Shown: positions 8,128 to 16,771 of the stretch, in pieces
Layout: every line of letters begins with the position of its first letter
Numbering within the stretch: position 1 is the stretch's first letter
Assembly (NCBI RefSeq): GCF_003024525.3
Contig: NZ_CP035935.1
Span: 1-48,560 of the forward strand
Source of the DNA: Acinetobacter cumulans
Lineage (GTDB): Bacteria > Pseudomonadota > Gammaproteobacteria > Pseudomonadales > Moraxellaceae
Length of the DNA: 48,560 nt
Direction: 5' to 3'
The notes under the pieces: model-generated
Seen by the model: the letters and a program-made list of their open reading frames with translations, nothing else
Told to the model about the DNA's origin: nothing
The model's database searches: none
Position numbers and translations under genes: made by a program

Positions 8128-9507
8128 TTATTGGTTTAAAATAGTTGAAAAGTCCAAGTCTTTAGCAACTAGAACTTTAATGCGTGTGCCGTGAGCGACT
8201 GTAATAGTCGGAGGAATTGACAAGTTACGTTGTAGAACACGGTCAGCTTGATTGCCGAATGAGTTTGCAACTTCAGTACGATAAGTCTGTGAAGCATTGT
8301 TTTGGTCGCTACTGCTAACACCTGCATTACTTACACCCGCACCAATAATGCTAAGTAAAGTAGCTGTTCCGAATATGCGCCCATAATGGTTGTTCACTTT
8401 ACCGCCTAAGCCTGCGATACCAAGACTGTTAGTGCTTGGGCTATCGAGCATAATTTCTACGCCATTAGGTGTGATTGCACGATTCCAAACCGCCCCGATT
8501 TCTGCTTGTCCGTCATTAACAATTGATGAGTATTGACCGAATAAACGAGTACCCGCAGGCAGTAAACGATTACGTCCTTGTTCGCTATAAACATCATTAG
8601 TTACACGAGCAATAATGTTGCTTGGTAAATCGCTTTTAACAGCAGTTTCTAAAACTGCATCTACGATCTTGCCTTGTTGTATAAGCATTCTACGATCAGC
8701 GTTATAACTTGCATGAGCAATAGGCGCTTTTTGATTAGAAGTGCTTGAATCAAAACGACCACCCATAGAACCCGCAGTGCTATTTGCAATGCGTGGATTT
8801 ACATTGCTTGCACCCGCTTGGTTGCCATTGGCATTAGATTGTTGTGAAGCTTGCATACCCATAAATAACGGTGCAAGTTCAGGCGGTATGCCTGCCATTG
8901 CACTAGCATCACCATTAGGGCTAACACCGCCACCTTTACCGCCATTCTCATTAACCATGATTCCAGACTTGTAGCGGGCGTTTAAAAGGGCTTGTTCTTT
9001 AGCCATAGCATCTTGTCTAGCCTGCTCTTGTTGCATTGCTAGTTGTTGTTGCTGTTCAGCTAATTGACGCTCCATTTCGAGCTGTTCAGGGCTTTTTTCA
9101 GTAGGGTTTACAGGGTCAGGGGTAGTCGCAGTTGGGATTGGTTGCGGATTTCCGAATCCGAATCTATCCATGCCATTAAAATTACTGCCGTCCATCCCTG
9201 TTACTGGTTTAGCAACAGCACTTTCTACACCGCTTTCTACACGGCTTTCTTTGTTCTTTTGCAATTTCAGATAAACGCCAAAAATTACCAAGCCAATAAT
9301 GAGGGCTAGTAAGCCACCGAACTTAACCAATTTGCCTATGTCTATATTTTTAACAGACGTTTTAGGCTTATTCTCAAAAGCATCTTGACGTTCAAAATCA
9401 TCTTTACCATGTTCTTTTTTTTCATCATGGAAAACATGATTTTCAGTGCTGAAGTTATCTTGGGTTTTAAAGTCATCGTTACCCAAATTTTTATTTTCAT
9501 TTGTCAT
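8128..9507 (-). CDS. virB10: VirB10-type inner-to-outer membrane channel protein
   Basis: A 459-residue VirB10 homologue that spans the periplasm and forms the core complex with VirB9. The N-terminal cytoplasmic tail is acidic and Asn/Lys-rich. One membrane helix (about 62-82) is followed by a Pro- and Gln-rich linker and then the C-terminal TrbI-like beta domain (about 270-459) with LLPAGTRLFGQY and AITPNGVEI. I chose the ATG at 9507 because GGAGG lies eight bases upstream and the virB9 stop is one base away. A TTG five codons earlier is a weaker alternative. Confidence 0.93.
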   Translation of the reverse strand: MTNENKNLGNDDFKTQDNFSTENHVFHDEKKEHGKDDFERQDAFENKPKTSVKNIDIGKLVKFGGLLALIIGLVIFGVYLKLQKNKESRVESGVESAVAKPVTGMDGSNFNGMDRFGFGNPQPIPTATTPDPVNPTEKSPEQLEMERQLAEQQQQLAMQQEQARQDAMAKEQALLNARYKSGIMVNENGGKGGGVSPNGDASAMAGIPPELAPLFMGMQASQQSNANGNQAGASNVNPRIANSTAGSMGGRFDSSTSNQKAPIAHASYNADRRMLIQQGKIVDAVLETAVKSDLPSNIIARVTNDVYSEQGRNRLLPAGTRLFGQYSSIVNDGQAEIGAVWNRAITPNGVEIMLDSPSTNSLGIAGLGGKVNNHYGRIFGTATLLSIIGAGVSNAGVSSSDQNNASQTYRTEVANSFGNQADRVLQRNLSIPPTITVAHGTRIKVLVAKDLDFSTILNQ

Positions 9508-9508
9508 T

Positions 9509-10246
9509 TTATTTTCCTCCAATCACTTCAGGTTTACGGAGAATACAAACGTATTCTTTGCCAAGTCGCAGAGTGAAAGCATCGTTTACTTTCTCAATCA
9601 CGATTACATCCCCCTCTTGTCTTGAGTTGGTAAGTTCTTCGTATCCCTCACCATTAACCGCATAAACTGCGGGACGAGGTGAATTTTTCGCAATACGAAT
9701 AAATGTGAATTGGTCATCATCACTTACGCCAAGAACTTTAATAGATTTGCTTTTAGTGGCATCCATTCCCCATTTTTGGCTTGTCATAGGCAGTTCACCT
9801 AAAGCGGGACGAGGTGCATTTTGTTGTGCCAATAAACGATTAGTTCTATTGGCATCTGCATAGTTAAAGCGCAGTACATAAACTGGTTGTGAACTATTGA
9901 ATAGATTGAAGTAATAATTTCGCTTATCAGTGATTACGGTTAAGTTTGTACGGTTCATGCCTGCTTGTGGTTTTTCCGCAGGCTTGATGAATAGACGATT
10001 ACCTTGTGGGATTATTTGCCATCCAATCGTGTCACCTGAAGCAACAGTTTGGATAGTTTCATTTCCAAACTCGACAGTAGTTGAAATACCAAAAGTCGTT
10101 GATAGTTCAACAACGTGGCTTTCAGAATACGGAACAACTTTAATGCGGTTATCCGTTTTCAAACCAACAGGAATTTGACGAGCAAAAGTTGGCGCTGAAG
10201 CAATGCACGTTGCTGTAAGTAAAATGCTTATAAGGGTCTTTTTCAT
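9509..10246 (-). CDS. virB9: VirB9-type outer-membrane core protein
   Basis: A 245-residue periplasmic protein with a signal peptide ending near PTFARQ (about residue 23). VirB9/TrbG features are visible: the N-terminal part with VELSTTFGISTTVEFG and IGWQIIPQGNRLFIKP, and the C-terminal beta domain with DDDQFTFIRI, RPAVYAVNGEG and YVCILRKPEVIGGK. With VirB10 and a VirB7-like lipoprotein it should form the outer-membrane ring. Its stop is one base from the virB10 start. Confidence 0.92.
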   Translation of the reverse strand: MKKTLISILLTATCIASAPTFARQIPVGLKTDNRIKVVPYSESHVVELSTTFGISTTVEFGNETIQTVASGDTIGWQIIPQGNRLFIKPAEKPQAGMNRTNLTVITDKRNYYFNLFNSSQPVYVLRFNYADANRTNRLLAQQNAPRPALGELPMTSQKWGMDATKSKSIKVLGVSDDDQFTFIRIAKNSPRPAVYAVNGEGYEELTNSRQEGDVIVIEKVNDAFTLRLGKEYVCILRKPEVIGGK

Positions 10247-11010
10247 ATCCGATTACCTTATTAATTATTAGAAGTCTGTGCCACAGGCTCAGAAGCAGTG
10301 CTTGCTTCAGGTTTAGGCAATGGTTGAGTAACTGGGTTTTGAGTAACTAACGCATCATTTGATGAGTTTTGCGTTAAGTTCCAGTTCTTAAACTTCACGC
10401 CAAATGGGTTAATCCAACGATCTTTTACGTTGAGATCGTCAAAGTTGTCAGTGATATAGTCAGCCGTCACTGTGTAGCTGTACTGGCGAATTTCAGCACC
10501 TTTAATAACGGTTGTTTTAAAGTTGGCTTGAACTTTATTGTTGCCAAGAAAGTTGACAGCAATAACTTTAGGAGTGATTGAGCCAGTTTCACCTAGTTGG
10601 TTGTAAGGTGAGTTTTGATTCATTCCGCTAACTTCATTTTCAAAGTCGGTACGATCTTGGCTATCTAAGAAAATAGAAGCTTTGCTGTACTGTGCAGAAA
10701 GTTGGTCTTTACCAACTTTGCCGTAATAGCCATAGCGATTGCTGATAGTGTCCCAAAAGTAGGAGGTCACTAATTTTTCAATAAGTTTAGGGTCAGTAGT
10801 TGAATCAAACTTTTCTACACTGGTCATAATTCCAGTTTCAGAATCAATTACAGCAATCATAGGAACTGGTTGTTTTAAAGGTGTTAATCCTTTAATTGCG
10901 ATACCTTGAGCAACATTACCTAAGAGATGGATCCGTAAATTTGAACAACTCCTATAAGTGATATTCTGCTCCTCAAATGATGTTATAAACATCAATATAT
11001 GGAGTATTTT

Positions 11011-11316
11011 ATGGCACGTAGACCAAGAAGAAATCATTCAAATGATTTTAAAGCTAAGGTAGCACTTGCTGCGATTAAAGCAGAAAAAACACTTGCTGAA
11101 TTGAGTGCTGAGTTTGATGTTCATCAAAACCAAATTATTGACTGGAAAAATCAATTGATCTCAGCTTCCTCGCAAGCTTTCGATCAATCAAAAGCTCCAA
11201 CAGAACCACCCATCGATCTAAAAAAACTACATGCAAAAATCGGTGAGCAGGCATTAGAAATTGATTTTTTAGAAGGTGTGTTGAAGAAACTGGGCCGCTT
11301 CAACCACAAAAGTTAA
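11011..11316 (+). CDS. ISAba14 OrfA, DNA-binding transposase part
   Basis: A 101-residue IS3-type OrfA with an N-terminal helix-turn-helix (DFKAKVALAAI to VHQNQIIDWK) and a C-terminal leucine-zipper-like helix. I chose ATG 11011 because GGAG lies seven bases upstream; an in-frame ATG at 10999 lacks a good site. A T-TTT-TTA heptamer at 11265-11271 would allow a -1 shift into the OrfB frame, which is open from there on; this is the usual route to the IS3 fusion transposase. Confidence 0.85.
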   Translation: MARRPRRNHSNDFKAKVALAAIKAEKTLAELSAEFDVHQNQIIDWKNQLISASSQAFDQSKAPTEPPIDLKKLHAKIGEQALEIDFLEGVLKKLGRFNHKS

Positions 11317-11402
11317 TCGACGACTCACTTCAGATTTCAGTATCTAAGCAAGCTAAGCTGCTGAAAGTCTCCCGTGGTTGTTATTACTATCGCCCAAAAC
11401 CT

Positions 11403-12143
11403 GTGAGTGCATCAGATCTGAAGCTGATGCGATGTATTGATGAATTACATATGCAATATCCTTTTGCAGGCAGTCGTATGATGCGTGATTTGTTGAATCG
11501 TCAAGGACATCATATAGGACGACGTCATACACGTACTTTAATGAAGAAAATGGGTATTCAGGCGTTATATTGCAAACCAAATTTAAGCCAGGCTAATCAA
11601 GCTCACCGTAAATATCCATATCTGCTCAAAGGATTGGCTATTCAGCGCAGTAATCAAGTGTGGTCTACGGATATAACGTATATCCCTATGGCAAAAGGCT
11701 TTGTTTATTTATGTGCTGTGATTGATTGGCATAGCCGCAAGGTACTTGCGCATAGAGTATCGATTAGTATGGAGGTGGATTTTTGTATTTCGGCTTTAAA
11801 TGAAGCGATTGAAAAATATGGTCGACCTGAAATATTTAATACAGACCAAGGCAGCCAGTTTACCAGTGATGCATTTATTGATGTATTGAAATCAAATGGC
11901 ATTCAAATCAGTATGGATGGTAAAGGTCGATGGGTAGATAATGTGATGGTTGAACGATTATGGCGGAGCGTTAAATATGAAGAGGTGTATCTCAAAGCTT
12001 ATAGCAGTGTCACAGATGCGAAAAAGCAATTAAGTGCATATTTTGAGTTTTATAATTTGAAACGACCTCATTCGAGTCTAGACAAAATGACACCAAATGA
12101 GTTTTACTATGATCAGCTACCCCAACAAAACAAGGTGGCTTAA
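11403..12143 (+). CDS. ISAba14 OrfB, DDE integrase part of transposase
   Basis: The catalytic half of the IS3-family transposase. The rve integrase core is visible: first Asp in WSTDITYI, second in NTDQGSQFTS and the Glu in MVERLWRSVKYEEVY, followed by FYNLKRPHSSL. It is probably made mainly as an OrfA-OrfB fusion by -1 frameshifting, since the frame is open upstream of the GTG at 11403 back to the slippery run at 11265-11271. Confidence 0.88.
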   Translation: MSASDLKLMRCIDELHMQYPFAGSRMMRDLLNRQGHHIGRRHTRTLMKKMGIQALYCKPNLSQANQAHRKYPYLLKGLAIQRSNQVWSTDITYIPMAKGFVYLCAVIDWHSRKVLAHRVSISMEVDFCISALNEAIEKYGRPEIFNTDQGSQFTSDAFIDVLKSNGIQISMDGKGRWVDNVMVERLWRSVKYEEVYLKAYSSVTDAKKQLSAYFEFYNLKRPHSSLDKMTPNEFYYDQLPQQNKVA

Positions 12144-12333
12144 CTAGAGCGGAATATCACTTATAAATACGCTTTTAGTTGTTCAAACAAGTGGGACCAC
12201 CTCTCTATACCTAGAACGGTCGCCAAACCAAGAACCCAAATAGTGATTTTACCGTTACGATTTTCAGACTTTTTAGTATTGTCTTGAATCTCTTTAATTT
12301 GAGCGTCTAACTGCGCTTTTTCTTGTGGTGTCA

Positions 12334-13419
12334 TTAGCGTTTACCTCCACGACCAAAACTTTTAACCATATTGGTGCCTGAACTGGTGATACTTGAAGTC
12401 GCACTGGTTGAAGCTTCAAAGCCACTGCCGACCAAAGAAATTGCAATTTTTGGAACAAGCCAAAACAGCCCAATAACAACGATCAAAACAATTACCATGA
12501 TGAAAGCCCCAGTAAACGTACTGCCGTTTTCATTAAGGTTTTGAATGCCTGCGACAACTGAAGTAAGCACTAAGTCACAGCTCACAATCAGCAAAAGAAG
12601 AACAACAAGAGGGGTTAAAATTGCTTGTAGCCAGTTTGTGGCATATCTGCGAGTTGCAGGGAACATTGCACATGCAAGAAAAATCGGTGCAACTGCGATT
12701 AGAATGCCAATAATGACTTTACAGATAATCCAAATTAAGAAGAATAAACCGCAGACAATGCAGGCTAAACCAAAAATCAAGCTATAGATCAGGACAAAGA
12801 AGAAGCCCGAAACGACATTGGTAATACCTGTATCAATGTTATTAAAAGCTAATGCGATAGATTCAAAGATAATAGATACAAAAGACTGCAATGTTGTTTT
12901 TGAATCTGTACCTGTCATTTCAGTAATCAGGTTCGGTACATCATCGAGGAATACTTCAGCAACGTATGGAAAGAAAGCATCCCATGAAAATACGATTGAC
13001 CAAATCAACAGCATAATAACGAAAGTGGCTATCACACCCTGAATTTCTACAGCCATGCCTAACATCATTTTAATAGCTTGGAACGAAATCCAAATAATGA
13101 TAAAGCCTGCAAAAACTGGAATGATTGGAGCTGTGACTTTCTGATAGTAACCTTGCAAATTGTCTTTAATGTTTTTATCAACACCAGTAATCAGACTATC
13201 AACAACCTTGTCTAATTCAGACATACCATTTTTGGTAACTTCAGATACATTCTGCGATATTTGATTAGAGTTATACGCACCGTTAGAACCGCCAGTCGTC
13301 CCAGTAGGTGTACTGCCATTGCCTAAATCTTGTGGATTGGTAAAGTTATCGACCGCATAAGCCGAGCTAAAGCTAAAAAAACTAAACAGAAGCAAGAAAG
13401 CATAGATAATCTTTTTCAT
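12334..13419 (-). CDS. virB6: VirB6-type polytopic inner-membrane protein
   Basis: A 361-residue TrbL/VirB6 family protein. A signal peptide (about 1-22) and a Gly/Ser/Asn-rich segment precede at least five hydrophobic helices between about residues 95 and 335, including FAGFIIIWISFQAIKMMLG and the very hydrophobic block near residue 200-260. VirB6 forms part of the inner-membrane channel path of the substrate. It is coupled to virB8 by a TAATG overlap, so transcription and translation of virB8 follow directly. Confidence 0.88.
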   Translation of the reverse strand: MKKIIYAFLLLFSFFSFSSAYAVDNFTNPQDLGNGSTPTGTTGGSNGAYNSNQISQNVSEVTKNGMSELDKVVDSLITGVDKNIKDNLQGYYQKVTAPIIPVFAGFIIIWISFQAIKMMLGMAVEIQGVIATFVIMLLIWSIVFSWDAFFPYVAEVFLDDVPNLITEMTGTDSKTTLQSFVSIIFESIALAFNNIDTGITNVVSGFFFVLIYSLIFGLACIVCGLFFLIWIICKVIIGILIAVAPIFLACAMFPATRRYATNWLQAILTPLVVLLLLIVSCDLVLTSVVAGIQNLNENGSTFTGAFIMVIVLIVVIGLFWLVPKIAISLVGSGFEASTSATSSITSSGTNMVKSFGRGGKR

Positions 13420-13426
13420 AGTGACC

Positions 13427-13846
13427 TCAGCGAATTACTGGAATTTCGGGCGGGTTTTTTGAAGTCTTTAAGAAAAAGTTTTGTGTATCTGATTTTCTTA
13501 ATTTTCCGTCTGAATAGACAAAACAATCACTAGCCAAAGAGCCTTCATAGCAATATGTATCGTCTTTAACGAATGTTAAGACCCCGCTTGATTCACCAGT
13601 AAATTTAGGCAACTTTGCAGGGTTATATTGGTTCATGTTTTGGATTTGATAATTGACTTTCTTTACTGGGAAATTGCCCTGTTTATCAGCTTCAGAAATC
13701 ACATAGTACGAATAAAAAAATTCAGATTTTGGAGTGTGTTCGGGAACCCATACGCCTGAAATGTCAGGCTTAGAAGTGAAACAGCCAGTTAGACCTAAAG
13801 CGACAACCGCAGAAGCTAGACCGAGTTTAATTTTATTGATTTCCAT
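13427..13846 (-). CDS. Lipoprotein near the T4SS operon start
   Basis: A 139-residue lipoprotein with signal MEINKIKLGLASAVVALGLTGC and lipobox LTGC. The mature part has a GVWVPE segment similar to GVWMNP in the neighbouring lipoprotein (13833-14204), and both hold a Cys-x-x-x-Cys-like pair late in the chain, so the two may be distant paralogues. The start at 13846 is preferred over 13864 because GAGAG lies at suitable spacing. The function is unknown; an outer-membrane accessory of the T4SS is likely by position. Confidence 0.65.
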   Translation of the reverse strand: MEINKIKLGLASAVVALGLTGCFTSKPDISGVWVPEHTPKSEFFYSYYVISEADKQGNFPVKKVNYQIQNMNQYNPAKLPKFTGESSGVLTFVKDDTYCYEGSLASDCFVYSDGKLRKSDTQNFFLKTSKNPPEIPVIR

Positions 13847-14204
13847 TTTGCTGTTCTCTCTCATAAGTTAGAACACCGCTTTCACTACCAAGCTTTAGCT
13901 TTCCATCTACAAGCTGAAAACAAGCATCGTTAGGCGCACAAAGCAAACCGTTATCAGGTTTAAACTTCATGTCTGTAAAAACGCCTTTAGCTAAAATAGT
14001 GACGGTGTAAACGTCTTTAGTTGTGCTTTTATCAATAATGATTCGATCATTGATAATTACGTCATTTGCTGATTGCGATTGTTGCCCTATTGGGTTCATC
14101 CAAACGCCTACATAGTCATCCCCTTTCACTTCAGGCGCTTTAGGCTCGTCAGAACAAGCCGTCAAAACTAAAGCCGTAGCGATCGGAAGTAATAGTTTTT
14201 TCAT
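13833..14204 (-). CDS. Lipoprotein near the T4SS operon start
   Basis: A 123-residue lipoprotein with lipobox LTAC at about residue 17. The mature part begins with a Pro/Glu/Lys segment followed by a beta-rich domain with YVGVWMNP and one cysteine pair (LCAPNDACF). Its start overlaps the stop of the preceding lipoprotein gene by 4 bases (ATGA) and its end overlaps the next one, which indicates tight translational coupling. I recognise no family. Confidence 0.7.
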   Translation of the reverse strand: MKKLLLPIATALVLTACSDEPKAPEVKGDDYVGVWMNPIGQQSQSANDVIINDRIIIDKSTTKDVYTVTILAKGVFTDMKFKPDNGLLCAPNDACFQLVDGKLKLGSESGVLTYEREQQNGNQ

Positions 14205-14401
14205 ACGACATTACCCCCAGTTTTTACCGTTTTAGTTACTTGAGCGAATGGGTCAGAGATTTGATTTTCAGCGCTTGGGATTGGTTGATATACGCAAGCG
14301 CATGGTGATTTTTTTAATCCCTTTTGTGATGATGTATTTGTGGCACAGGCTGTAAGTGCTGTTAGGCTCAAAATGCCCATTGTGACGAAGATTTTTTTCA
14401 T
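14201..14401 (-). CDS. VirB7-like small lipoprotein, first gene of the T4SS operon
   Basis: A 66-residue lipoprotein with lipobox LTAC (about residue 19) and a short mature part containing CACVYQPIPS and DPFAQ. Small size, lipobox, an extra cysteine and position beside the core genes suit a VirB7-type outer-membrane anchor that pairs with VirB9. The ATG is preceded by AAGG. A 24-base inverted repeat (14422-14445) lies just upstream, so this is the likely first gene of the main transfer operon. Confidence 0.7.
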   Translation of the reverse strand: MKKIFVTMGILSLTALTACATNTSSQKGLKKSPCACVYQPIPSAENQISDPFAQVTKTVKTGGNVV

Positions 14402-14421
14402 AGTTCTAGCCTTATCGGTTA

Positions 14422-14445
14422 TAGAGTTATAACAGTATAACTCTA
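14422..14445. promoter_or_regulatory. Inverted-repeat operator before the main T4SS operon
   Basis: Arms TAGAGTTATA and TATAACTCTA around ACAG, identical to 3230-3253. On the minus strand a TATACT candidate -10 box lies inside the dyad, followed by an AAGG ribosome site and the first lipoprotein gene. This is probably the promoter-operator of the operon. Confidence 0.62.
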
Positions 14446-14583
14446 TAAGTTTAAAAATAGAACAAGTTTACTAAAATCTAACCATTTCAACTGTTTTAAA
14501 TGGTAAACAAAAAGATAACACTCTTATTATTAAGTATTCATATTCAATCACTTAATTGTAATTTTTTACTATTGAGTATAAAG

Positions 14584-14703
14584 GCTCGAAAGTTTATGCA
14601 CGTATTGGGAATGCTTCAGCATACCCAATGCTAAGTAAAGCTTTGAGCAATCAACCGACTGTAGGTAAGGGCTACCGTTCCCGCAGGCACAGAGGGCGAT
14701 AGT
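14584..14703. repeat. 120-base inverted repeat, left arm
   Basis: Matches the reverse complement of 18932-19051 over 120 bases with about three or four differences. The pair brackets the candidate RNA region, the ParA block and the AcrVA2-like gene. The function is unknown; possible roles are recombination or replication. Confidence 0.85.
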
Positions 14704-14767
14704 TAATTTATTTTGATTTTATGAATAATAATTAAGCGTGTGGTGATACCCTTTATTTAGGGTGATT

Positions 14768-14783
14768 TAGAGTTATAACTCTA
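14768..14783. promoter_or_regulatory. Perfect palindrome related to the T4SS operators
   Basis: TAGAGTTATAACTCTA, the arms of the T4SS operators joined without a spacer. It lies 367 bases upstream of the first T4SS gene and just beyond the minus-strand terminator at 14845-14886. Confidence 0.45.
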
Positions 14784-14844
14784 TGATATTTCAATAAATA
14801 GCAAAAAAAAGTTTTTGATTGTTATAGGGAAATTGTGAAATAGC

Positions 14845-14886
14845 GCACAAAGAAAAAGCCCCGATAGTCTTGCAACTATCGGGGCT
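14845..14886 (-). terminator. Rho-independent terminator (minus strand)
   Basis: A 12-bp stem, AGCCCCGATAGT against ACTATCGGGGCT with a short loop, followed on the minus strand by TTTTTCTTT. There is no comparable T run on the plus strand, so it terminates leftward transcription coming out of the 14900-15700 region. Confidence 0.75.
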
Positions 14887-15660
14887 ATGTTCTATATTCT
14901 TCGGTACACAGTTATTTGATGCGGTAAACATCATCTAACGAAGATCATAAGGTTTGGCGACCGTTATGATTTCACCTGAAAGGCTTGTACCTGAACTCTA
15001 TTATTGCATTTATATTAGATTTTGCAAGTCATACAATGAAAAAACTTCGTTAATTTAGTGTCTATTCGTGTATCAAATAAGCGCATTGTTTATTTGCCGA
15101 GCTTCGTCTACTCCTGTGTTTTATAAAACTTTATGTTTGTAAGTGCATTGCCTTAAATGGGTCAACAATGGCATAGAGTTTTAAAGACGGTTGGTGTAGC
15201 AGGAGGATACAAGTGACGGCAGTATCACCAACGCAAGAGTTAAGCACCTAGCCAGTGTAAAACGCCCGCTTGCTGATGAACGCACAATAGGCGGGGACGC
15301 AGGGAATACGCTAGGAACTGGCATAAATAAGACGTTGGGGAAACCCTCCTTGAGATTGCCGACCTAGTGAGTGAGCTAATGCGTGTGCAGGGGAGCTGTA
15401 AGGCTCTAAATACTCACTTGCTGTTATGCCCTTACATTGGCATACAGTGTCGATTGAAAGCGATGTCGGCTCCGACAGCAATGCTACAACGGCAATATTC
15501 AAGATAGCCATTTTAAGCAATTTTTTTTGCTTAGGCTATCTAGGGTGAATATTGCCGAAATCTGCTCAATCTCACCAACCGCAAGGCGGTTGAAGCGAAG
15601 CGAAAACGACTAAGGTTGTGAGGTTGAAGCAGATAAGCGCCTTATTGTAATAGCGCCTAT
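14846..15660 (-). ncRNA. Candidate large structured RNA and/or origin region
   Basis: An 815-base stretch without a convincing ORF. Its central part (about 15180-15640) is more GC-rich than the backbone and dense in stems. Examples are CTGTTATGCC with GGCATACAG, TGTCGG with CCGACA, a nested hairpin with arms CAATATTCA/TGAATATTG and GATAGCC/GGCTATC near 15495-15555, and AACCGC with GCGGTT inside ATCTGCT/AGCAGAT. A strong minus-strand terminator closes it. A long minus-strand RNA fits; an RNA-primed origin is the alternative, because ParA follows and no Rep gene is seen. The 5' end is a guess. Confidence 0.35.
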
Positions 15661-15777
15661 TCCCAGTACATATATAAGTATTGCTTATATATAGTTTTAC
15701 TTATAAAGACTTTAAATAACAAACTATTAGAACAATAGAGAACAATTACAAAAGTATCTAAAATACCCCTTGATTGT

Positions 15778-15791
15778 TTTGTGAGTACAAA
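15778..15791. promoter_or_regulatory. Operator in the promoter of the 15826 regulator gene
   Basis: TTTGTGAGTACAAA is the exact reverse complement of the TTTGTACTCACAAA found in the array promoters at 19154, 19684, 20390 and 21215. Half-sites TTTGT and ACAAA form a dyad. It overlaps a candidate -35 TTGTGA (15779-15784), which is 17 bases from TATAAA (15802-15807). Confidence 0.55.
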
Positions 15792-15825
15792 TTAATATAT
15801 GTATAAATAGTTAGGGAATATACCT

Positions 15826-16065
15826 ATGATTAAATCTACTAAAGGTAAGACAAGATCAACAATGATTGGTAATCAAAACAGTGTTAAAGAAGTTGTCAAA
15901 GAAGATAGATTTCAAACACGTATGAACCATGAAGATAAGTTGAAACTTATTAAATTCTGCAAAGATAACAATTTAAGCCAAACAGATTTTTTAATTAATT
16001 CAATGGTCGATAAAGGCATTCTTCCTGAAAGCAGACGATCAGTAAAAACAACAGACAATACTTAA
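15826..16065 (+). CDS. Ribbon-helix-helix-like small regulator
   Basis: A 79-residue basic protein. Residues about 27-62 ([17 protein letters not shown] to [10 protein letters not shown]) look like a CopG/Arc-type ribbon-helix-helix: a short strand, then two helices with a turn. This would bind DNA as a dimer. The promoter carries the TTTGT-N4-ACAAA dyad shared with five array promoters, so it may be the repressor of both itself and the array; this is inference. It lies 16 bases before parA, probably in one operon. Confidence 0.65.
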   Translation: MIKSTKGKTRSTMIGNQNSVKEVVKEDRFQTRMNHEDKLKLIKFCKDNNLSQTDFLINSMVDKGILPESRRSVKTTDNT

Positions 16066-16081
16066 TTTAAAGGAAAAGAAC

Positions 16082-16771
16082 ATGAGCAATAACACTGAAA
16101 AATTATCTAAAGTAATAGCATTGGTTAATCAGAAAGGCGGTGTATCTAAAACAACGACTTCAATTAATTTAGCTATGGGCTTATCTCTACGTGGGTATGA
16201 CGTACTGTTAGTTGATGGTGACCCGCAAGCTAGTTCACTTGACTGGGCTACTGTACGTGAAGAAGCAGATATTGATTTAGGCTTTACTGTTATTGGTGTA
16301 CCAAAAACCAACTTAGCCAAAGAGATTGCTAAAATTAAATCAAAATATGACTTTGTAATCACTGACAGCGCAGGCAGACAGTCAGAATTAACACGCCTTG
16401 CTATTGTAGCTTGTGACGTTGCGATCGTTCCAAATACGACAAGTCCATTGGATGCTTGGGCTACTAAAGAAACCTTAAAATCAATCAATGAAATTAAGGG
16501 CTATCGTGATTTTTCAGCTTACTTTTTATTGAGTGGCGTAAACCCACAAACTAAGGTCTTTAATGAGGTTAAAGAGTGGTTAGCTGAAAGTTACCCTTTA
16601 CCAATTTTGGACACTAAGATTGCGTTACGAACTGCTTTTTCACGTTCATTGGGCGAGGGCTTGTCTATCTATGAATATAAAGATGATCATGGGAAACAGG
16701 ATAAGAAAGCAATTGCCGAAGTCGATGCTTTAATTGATGAAATTTTACAACGTGAGGGAATGACTGAATGA
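16082..16771 (+). CDS. parA: ParA-type partition ATPase
   Basis: A 229-residue Walker-type ATPase that segregates plasmid copies. The deviant Walker A is [11 protein letters not shown] (residues about 17-27), followed by [11 protein letters not shown] and [13 protein letters not shown]. The length and lack of an N-terminal helix-turn-helix suit the type Ib group, where a small ribbon-helix-helix partner binds the centromere. Its stop overlaps the next start by 4 bases (ATGA), and the next gene fits that partner. AAGGAAAA precedes the start. Confidence 0.92.
   Translation: MSNNTEKLSKVIALVNQKGGVSKTTTSINLAMGLSLRGYDVLLVDGDPQASSLDWATVREEADIDLGFTVIGVPKTNLAKEIAKIKSKYDFVITDSAGRQSELTRLAIVACDVAIVPNTTSPLDAWATKETLKSINEIKGYRDFSAYFLLSGVNPQTKVFNEVKEWLAESYPLPILDTKIALRTAFSRSLGEGLSIYEYKDDHGKQDKKAIAEVDALIDEILQREGMTE

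Larger units (their letters stand above)
10923..12204 (+). mobile_element. ISAba14, copy inside virB8 (IS3 family)
   Basis: A 1282-base insertion sequence, the same length and apparently the same sequence as 30367-31648. Imperfect terminal repeats begin AGAGATGG on the left and, inverted, AGAGGTGG on the right. A 3-base direct repeat CTA flanks it (10920-10922 and 12205-12207), and removing the IS restores virB8, so this is a clean and probably recent transposition. It carries orfA and orfB in overlapping frames. The ISAba14 name is from recognition, not a database search. Confidence 0.9.
10261..12334 (-). pseudogene. virB8: virB8 interrupted by ISAba14
   Basis: The gene starts at ATG 12334, overlapping the virB6 stop by one base (TAATG), and reads to 12208 before ISAba14. 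It resumes at 10922 and ends at 10261. Removing the IS and one copy of the CTA duplication restores an unbroken 262-codon frame (VLGIGNVAQG at the join). The product would be a bitopic inner-membrane VirB8: short cytoplasmic N-terminus, one membrane helix (about 31-52), then a periplasmic domain with YFWDTISNRYGYYG and a Pro/Thr-rich tail. The insertion lies inside the membrane helix, so no membrane-anchored VirB8 can be made. An ORF starting inside the IS could yield only an unanchored C-terminal part. Confidence 0.93.

Noticed and set aside
10261..11037. A 258-codon ORF taken as an intact virB8
   Set aside because: Its first 38 or so codons come from ISAba14. The real start is at 12334 and the membrane anchor is split.
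15311..15520. A 69-codon minus-strand ORF with a hydrophobic start inside the structured region
   Set aside because: It overlaps several strong hairpins, has no good ribosome site and shows no family. Structure explains the sequence better than coding.
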